A stretch of 42,235 nt of DNA. It comes from Helicobacter aurati. GTDB taxonomy: Bacteria; Campylobacterota; Campylobacteria; Campylobacterales; Helicobacteraceae. The notes under the pieces were generated by a model. The model searched no databases and was not told the origin of the DNA. It was given only the letters and a program-made list of their open reading frames with translations. Numbering within the stretch: the first letter of the stretch is position 1; every line of letters begins with the position of its first letter. Of this stretch, positions 37,824 through 42,235 are shown in pieces. Location: assembly GCF_003364265.1 (NCBI RefSeq), contig NZ_NXLW01000018.1, positions 1 through 42,235 on the forward strand, read 5' to 3'. Made by a program: the position numbers and the translations under genes.

Positions 37824-39038
37824 ATGCGCTATGTCCTGCTTTTGTTATTGTGCCTTAGTGGGATATATGCCAACACTTTACGTATTGTTGGTGCTGTGCC
37901 CTTTGGAAGTTCTAGTTTACGATTGGAAGCCAATCGTAATATACAAAAGAAAGATATTAGCGAACACAAATTAAATGATATTAGTACATTTATTGATATT
38001 TATGGGGTATGGGTACCGACGGGTAAAAAGGAATACAATTTTCCCAATAAAACACAAATAGTTGTTGCACAAAACAATAAACAACGTTTGCGAATACTTA
38101 TTACTCTTACGTCTAAAACTGAATTTGAATATAGAATCAACAATAATTTTTTTTACATTGTTATTAAAGAAAAGGGCAATAACAAATTGAACGTTCCTAT
38201 AAAGACAAACAAGCAACAAACAAGCAACAAACAAGCAACCACAAAGCCAGCACCCAAACCTACCCCCCCAGCACCTCTTCCATCGACTCCCCCTATGCCC
38301 GCCAATAAAAGAAATCAACCAAATCCTATTCTTGTTTCCAAAACAAAGCCCAATCAAGAATCACGTTCTCAAAAGAAGATTATTATCCTAGACCCTGGGC
38401 ATGGTGGCAAAGATTGTGGTACGCAAGGCGTAGCAAAAACCTGTGAAAAAACTATTGTGTTAAGTGTTGCACAGCTTACAGCTAAAGAACTTGATAAGCA
38501 AGGCTACATTGTGTATATGACACGTAATAGTGATGTATTCATAGAATTACAAAGAAGGACAGAGATGGCAAATGAGATTCAGGCAGATTTATTTGTATCA
38601 ATTCACGCCAATTCTATGCCAGAAGGTTCTACAAAACAACCAAAAGGAATAGAAACTTATTTTCTTTCTACTGCAAGGACAGAACGCGCTGTGAATGTAG
38701 CTGCTACCGAGAATCAAGGTATAGCAGAATATTCTCCCACCATGATAGCCTCATTTCTTACCTCGCAACGTATTATTGCTTCAAATAAATTGGGTATGGA
38801 TATTCAGTCCGGAGTGTTGAAAGAACTTAAAAAAACATATAACGAAAATCTTGATGGTGGGGTACGTGAAGGTCCATTTTGGGTATTAGTTGGCGCACTC
38901 ATGCCTTCTGTGCTAGTAGAGATAGGCTATAATTCACATCCCATAGAAGCGCAAAGACTTAAAGATCCAAAATATCAAGCTCTGCTCGCTAAAGGCATTG
39001 CAAATGGCATTGAAAGCTATGTAAAAAAGAATCCTTAA
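37824..39038 (+). CDS. amiA: N-acetylmuramoyl-L-alanine amidase
   Basis: A 404-aa periplasmic enzyme cutting the bond between MurNAc and the stem peptide, needed for daughter-cell separation (HP0772-like). Signal peptide MRYVLLLLLCLSGIYA; an AMIN-like N-terminal domain (about 20-115); a Lys/Thr/Pro-rich linker (about 125-180); then the Amidase_3 domain with zinc ligands His193 in DPGHGG, Glu208 in TCEKT and His261 in SIHANS, and the catalytic Glu in VLVEIGYNS. An 11-bp repeat in the linker could shift the frame. It starts 10 bases after the preceding stop with a weak SD. Confidence 0.93.
   Translation: MRYVLLLLLCLSGIYANTLRIVGAVPFGSSSLRLEANRNIQKKDISEHKLNDISTFIDIYGVWVPTGKKEYNFPNKTQIVVAQNNKQRLRILITLTSKTEFEYRINNNFFYIVIKEKGNNKLNVPIKTNKQQTSNKQATTKPAPKPTPPAPLPSTPPMPANKRNQPNPILVSKTKPNQESRSQKKIIILDPGHGGKDCGTQGVAKTCEKTIVLSVAQLTAKELDKQGYIVYMTRNSDVFIELQRRTEMANEIQADLFVSIHANSMPEGSTKQPKGIETYFLSTARTERAVNVAATENQGIAEYSPTMIASFLTSQRIIASNKLGMDIQSGVLKELKKTYNENLDGGVREGPFWVLVGALMPSVLVEIGYNSHPIEAQRLKDPKYQALLAKGIANGIESYVKKNP
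38206..38238 (+). repeat. Three perfect 11-bp tandem repeats in the amidase linker
   Basis: CAAACAAGCAA repeated three times without mismatch, coding part of the linker just before the Pro-rich stretch. Because 11 is not a multiple of three, gain or loss of a unit would shift the frame ahead of the catalytic domain. Confidence 0.9.
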
Positions 39039-39127
39039 ATATTTTGAGTTTTGCAATGTATTCATTGGCAAAAAATAAGTAATTTTTATAAACATTAATT
39101 TTTATGCGCATCTTTTTAAGAATAAGT

Positions 39128-39133
39128 TAAAAT
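39128..39133 (+). promoter_or_regulatory. Promoter of the periplasmic racemase (TAAAAT)
   Basis: TAAAAT, 31 bases before the ATG at 39165, in the 126-bp gap after the amidase gene, with AAAGGAG as ribosome site further on. Confidence 0.4.
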
Positions 39134-39164
39134 AATTACCTAAGCTTAAAATAAAGGAGTATCA

Positions 39165-40415
39165 ATGAAAACTAGATTGATAACGACGAGTTTTATTTGC
39201 GCAATAAGTCTTACAGGCATTATAGGTAATTTGAGTATTGCCTCACCCGTCCTAAGTAACAATACCACTGTAACGAGAGACAATACCAATTCTTTTATGG
39301 AAGTTGATTTAGGGGCGTTTAAGAAGAACTTACAAGTTACTAAAAAGATAGCTGGCAAAGCTAAAGTTTGCGCTGTCCTTAAATCTAATGCGTATGGAGC
39401 GGGTATAACTAATGTTTTACCTGTTGTTATGGAGGAAAAGATTCCTTGCGTAGCCATTACAAGCAACGAAGAAGCAAGAGTTATTCGCGAAATGAAATAT
39501 AAGGGTGAGATTCTAAGGATACGAACTGCAACAATGGGAGAAATTAAAGACGGATTGAAATATCATATCACTGAAGTTATGGGGAATTTGGATCAAGCAC
39601 AAGAGCTAAATAATCTTGCAAAAAAAATGGGCAAGAAATTTGCTATTCATATTAAGCTTAATTCTGGTGGAATGGATAGAAACGGCATTGATTTAAGTAC
39701 TGAAAAGGGTAAGAGAGATGCGATAAAGCTGGCTACTCTGCCAAATTTACAAATAACAGGATTAATGACGCATTTCCCTTATGATGATGTTCCTAAGGTT
39801 AAGGAATTGGTAAAACGTTTTGAATCCGATACGCAATTTCTTATTAAGCATGCAAAGTTAGACAGAAAGAAGCTTACATTACATGCAGCAGCTTCTTATG
39901 CAGCAGTCCAAGTCCCAGAATCAAGATATGATATGATACGTCCTGGTAAGTTGATTTATGGTTATGGAGGAGGAGATTCTAGCTTGCCGATAGAGCAGAT
40001 TATGAGCGTCAAGTCTCAAGTAGCTGCTATTAATGAATACCCTAAAGGCAGTACAGTTAGCTATGATGGGACCTATACTTTGAATCGAGATTCTAGGCTT
40101 GCCAATATTCCTATGGGATATTATGATGGGTATGCAAAGGCTTTTAGTAATCAAGGACAAGTTCTTATTAGAGGGCATAAGGTGCCTGTTGTTGGAAGGG
40201 TTACAAAGAATACTTTTATGGTAGATGTAACTGATTATCCAGATATTAAAGCAGGGGATATAGTTGTGCTTTTTGGAAAACAATGCAATAACGAAATCAC
40301 TCAAGCCGAAATAGAAAAGGCAACAGGCACAATCCTCTCTGAAACGCTTGGATATTGGAGCAGTGCCAATCCTATTTTTGTGAAAGATAATCAAACAAAA
40401 GAAGTCTGCCCATAA
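39165..40415 (+). CDS. Periplasmic broad-spectrum amino-acid racemase (Bsr/Alr type)
   Basis: A 416-aa fold-type III PLP racemase. PLP lysine Lys73 in AVLKSNAYGAG; opposite catalytic Tyr300 in VSYDGTY; HAAASYAAVQ and GYYDGYAK are further barrel blocks. An N-terminal export signal (MKTRLITTSFICAISLTGIIGNLSIA) distinguishes it from cytoplasmic alanine racemase and points to the periplasmic Bsr group that racemises many amino acids and releases non-canonical D-amino acids. ATG 39165 has AAAGGAG. It follows the cell-wall amidase, so a shared role in peptidoglycan remodelling is plausible but inferred. Confidence 0.87.
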   Translation: MKTRLITTSFICAISLTGIIGNLSIASPVLSNNTTVTRDNTNSFMEVDLGAFKKNLQVTKKIAGKAKVCAVLKSNAYGAGITNVLPVVMEEKIPCVAITSNEEARVIREMKYKGEILRIRTATMGEIKDGLKYHITEVMGNLDQAQELNNLAKKMGKKFAIHIKLNSGGMDRNGIDLSTEKGKRDAIKLATLPNLQITGLMTHFPYDDVPKVKELVKRFESDTQFLIKHAKLDRKKLTLHAAASYAAVQVPESRYDMIRPGKLIYGYGGGDSSLPIEQIMSVKSQVAAINEYPKGSTVSYDGTYTLNRDSRLANIPMGYYDGYAKAFSNQGQVLIRGHKVPVVGRVTKNTFMVDVTDYPDIKAGDIVVLFGKQCNNEITQAEIEKATGTILSETLGYWSSANPIFVKDNQTKEVCP

Positions 40416-40527
40416 AGCAAGCTCAATGTCTTGAGAATCACTTTGACTTTGATAGTTAGAATCTTGGCATAGCTGTTTGTTCATAGAATGCACAAAGCAA
40501 GATTCTAAAGTGGCTCAAAAACAATGT

Positions 40528-40533
40528 TATAAT
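40528..40533 (+). promoter_or_regulatory. Promoter of the lipoprotein-ftsY pair (TATAAT)
   Basis: A perfect TATAAT, about 35 bases before the favoured TTG start at 40563 and 20 before the alternative GTG at 40548. Confidence 0.55.
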
Positions 40534-40562
40534 TAACAGATTTATTTGTGAAGGGTTATATA

Positions 40563-41195
40563 TTGCGAGCATATTTTTGTTTGTTGTTAGTATTGGCTTT
40601 GTTGGCTGTCGGTTGTTCTCATCAAGAAGAAGATTCTGAAAATATACAACAAGAATCTTACCAATTTGAGAATCTCCACACCAAACAATTTCTAAACATT
40701 ATTCTTGAAAAACAAGAATCTACTTTATTCCCTCTCAAAATTCTTTTACAAGATTCAACAAATCAAATGTTTGCGGATAAAGTCATACTGCTTGCAACCC
40801 TTCCTCCAGAATGTACTTTTTGCTTACCTGTGCTAACACATCTGAATAACCTTGCAAGTCGATTGCAATCATTACAGGTTGTTGTCCTTAGTACAGAATA
40901 CATTAATGCAAAATTTTATCAAGATTTACTTGGTTCGAAAGATTTACATTTTCGATTTCTAGTCAGTAGCGAGACTACTCTATTTTCCTTGTTGGATTCG
41001 TTCAAAAGGGAACTCAATATTGAAATAAAGGACATAAAATCCCCTTTCTTTTTGCTCATTGATAAAGAATTGCAGGTCATAAAAAGCTATGAAGGTCCTA
41101 TTTTAGAAGAGGTGCTTGATAGTGATATTACGTCCCTGTTATCGGAAACACAACACGTAGCAGATCGCGATGTATCAAACCATAAACAAAATTAA
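40563..41195 (+). CDS. Thioredoxin-like lipoprotein
   Basis: A 210-aa protein. I favour the TTG start at 40563, seven bases after GAAGGG, giving MRAYFCLLLVLALLAVGC: a lipoprotein signal with lipid-carrying Cys18. An in-frame GTG at 40548 would place the Shine-Dalgarno inside the gene. The mature part has a thioredoxin-like fold (VILLATLPPECTFCLPVL with a CTFC pair, and FFLLIDKELQVIKSYEG near the end). A periplasmic disulfide or cytochrome-maturation role is possible, but the start of the fold is divergent. It lies 9 bases before ftsY, as for the thioredoxin-like gene beside HP0763. Confidence 0.78.
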   Translation: MRAYFCLLLVLALLAVGCSHQEEDSENIQQESYQFENLHTKQFLNIILEKQESTLFPLKILLQDSTNQMFADKVILLATLPPECTFCLPVLTHLNNLASRLQSLQVVVLSTEYINAKFYQDLLGSKDLHFRFLVSSETTLFSLLDSFKRELNIEIKDIKSPFFLLIDKELQVIKSYEGPILEEVLDSDITSLLSETQHVADRDVSNHKQN

Positions 41196-41204
41196 GGAAT
41201 ATTT

Positions 41205-42074
41205 ATGTTTTCATTTTTTAAAAAAACATCTGAAAATATTGCTAAGTTCTTAGGCAGGAAAAGCGTCAAAATTACCAAAGAGCAATTAGAGGAAGTTTTA
41301 ATAGAATCTGATATTCATTACGAAATAATAGAAACAATGCTTGCTAATTTAGGACAAGTAGTAACGAAAGAGGAATTGCGTGTGGCGATTACACGGTTTT
41401 TTCGCGGGCAAAGTTATTATGATACAGTGAAATTTGAAGAGATTACTGATAAACCTGTGGTTTATCTTATTTTTGGTGTTAATGGAGCAGGGAAAACCAC
41501 AACAATTGCGAAATTAGCAAAAAAATTTAAAGATTCTAATAAAAAAGTTATACTTGGTGCAGGAGATACCTTTCGTGCAGCAGCCATTGAGCAACTAGTC
41601 CTTTGGAGTGAGAAAATCGGTGTAGACATAGTAACGACTAAGCACGCACATGATCCGAGTGCTTTAGCTTTTGATACTATTAATGCAGCAAAATCTCGCA
41701 ATATGGATTATGCAATCATTGATACAGCGGGCAGATTACCCAATCAGACAAATCTTCGAAATGAGCTTGTTAAAATCTCTAAAACCTGTTCTAAAGCATT
41801 AGATTCTAAGCCATTCCATAAGATTCTTATCCTTGATGGGACACAGGGTGCTTCTGGTATTGAACAAGCGCGAATATTTCATGAAGTGTTAGAGTTAGAT
41901 GGTATTATTATGACAAAGATGGATGGCACAAGTAAGGGCGGGGCAATTTTAAGTATCATTTATCAATTTAAATTACCCATTTTGTTTTTAGGAGTAGGAG
42001 AAAAAGCAGAAGAGTTAGTCCCATTTAGTGAATCTGATTTTATTGAAGGATTGTTAGATTCTATTTTTGAGTAA
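41205..42074 (+). CDS. ftsY: Signal recognition particle receptor
   Basis: A 289-aa GTPase that docks SRP-ribosome complexes at the membrane. It consists of the NG core alone, without the long acidic N-terminal domain of E. coli FtsY. GTP-binding loop GVNGAGKT at 91-98; [25 protein letters not shown]; and the closing [12 protein letters not shown]. The start ATG at 41205 has AAGGA. It follows the lipoprotein gene closely and is convergent with a gene entering from the right edge. Confidence 0.95.
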   Translation: MFSFFKKTSENIAKFLGRKSVKITKEQLEEVLIESDIHYEIIETMLANLGQVVTKEELRVAITRFFRGQSYYDTVKFEEITDKPVVYLIFGVNGAGKTTTIAKLAKKFKDSNKKVILGAGDTFRAAAIEQLVLWSEKIGVDIVTTKHAHDPSALAFDTINAAKSRNMDYAIIDTAGRLPNQTNLRNELVKISKTCSKALDSKPFHKILILDGTQGASGIEQARIFHEVLELDGIIMTKMDGTSKGGAILSIIYQFKLPILFLGVGEKAEELVPFSESDFIEGLLDSIFE

Positions 42075-42125
42075 AACTTTAGTGAGAATATGTTGCAATT
42101 TCTATCATTAAATCTTATTTCTTTC

Positions 42126-42235
42126 TCATTCTAGCACATACAGAATAAGCGGATGATTCTTGGCAATTTCAAAGCTTGCTTTTAGATTCATTCCCTCCAA
42201 CATTTCAAAAGTAAAACATTCTTCTGCTCCAACTT
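42126..42235 (-). CDS. 3' end of an unidentified gene, cut by the window edge
   Basis: An open frame enters from the right edge and ends at TGA 42128-42126. The visible 35 residues read VGAEECFTFEMLEGM...IAKNHPLILYVLE. No family is recognised from this fragment. It is convergent with ftsY with a 51-bp gap. Confidence 0.5.
   Translation of the reverse strand, partial: VGAEECFTFEMLEGMNLKASFEIAKNHPLILYVLE

Overview
The window reads as chromosomal DNA of an AT-rich Helicobacter, most likely an enterohepatic species. The right half keeps H. pylori-like gene neighbourhoods: waaA / zinc-ribbon protein / Nif3-like (as HP0957-HP0959) and rpoZ-spoT-tyrS-nitronate monooxygenase-amidase (as HP0776-HP0772, reversed). 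There is also a 307-aa class II aldolase and a lipoprotein next to ftsY. No rRNA, tRNA or CRISPR array was recognised. Position 1 looks like a damaged contig end.

Region 1 (1-12061) is a phase-variable glycan- or acyl-modification locus made of two divergent operons. The minus-strand operon (5491 down to the left edge) encodes a NeuD-like acyltransferase, a formyltransferase-FemAB/GNAT fusion, a second NeuD-like acyltransferase, an acyl carrier protein, a KASIII-like synthase with an intact Cys-His-Asn triad, and a second acyl carrier protein. The plus-strand operon (5843 to 12061) encodes a Gfo/Idh/MocA oxidoreductase, two tandem FkbM-type methyltransferases and two radical-SAM proteins. Six G-tracts (14, 13, 12, 12, 12 and 9 G, always on the sense strand) interrupt six of these genes. 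As assembled, both methyltransferases are out of frame, the first radical-SAM gene is in frame, and the second is broken at a T6 run. The 351-bp divergent region holds a 27-bp element in two mirror-image copies, each 13-14 bp upstream of a -10-like hexamer. This suggests both operons answer to one regulator.

Region 2 (12093-19103) is an inserted adhesin island. It has a 1649-aa filamentous-hemagglutinin-like exoprotein and two small outer-membrane-type proteins, all on the minus strand. It is bounded by a perfect 53-bp direct repeat. Each repeat copy contains the 3' ends of both flanking genes (the radical-SAM gene and a DUF4149-type gene), so the island appears to have landed between two formerly convergent neighbours. 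No TpsB transporter gene is present here.

Region 3 (19134-42235) is mostly core genome: a DUF4149-type membrane protein, fba-hisG, a 653-aa multi-pass membrane protein, a YbgC-type thioesterase, an M48-prmC-mscS cluster, convergent waaA / zinc-ribbon / nif3 / prs, then rpoZ, spoT, tyrS, a nitronate monooxygenase, an amidase with an 11-bp tandem repeat in its linker, a periplasmic racemase, a thioredoxin-like lipoprotein, ftsY and the 3' end of an unidentified convergent gene.

The most interesting material is the G-tract system in region 1. At two sites the tract lies after the enzyme core, so slippage changes the C-terminal tail and the position of the stop codon relative to the next start codon instead of destroying the enzyme. 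The 53-bp insertion footprint in region 2 and the mirrored 27-bp control element are the next most notable.
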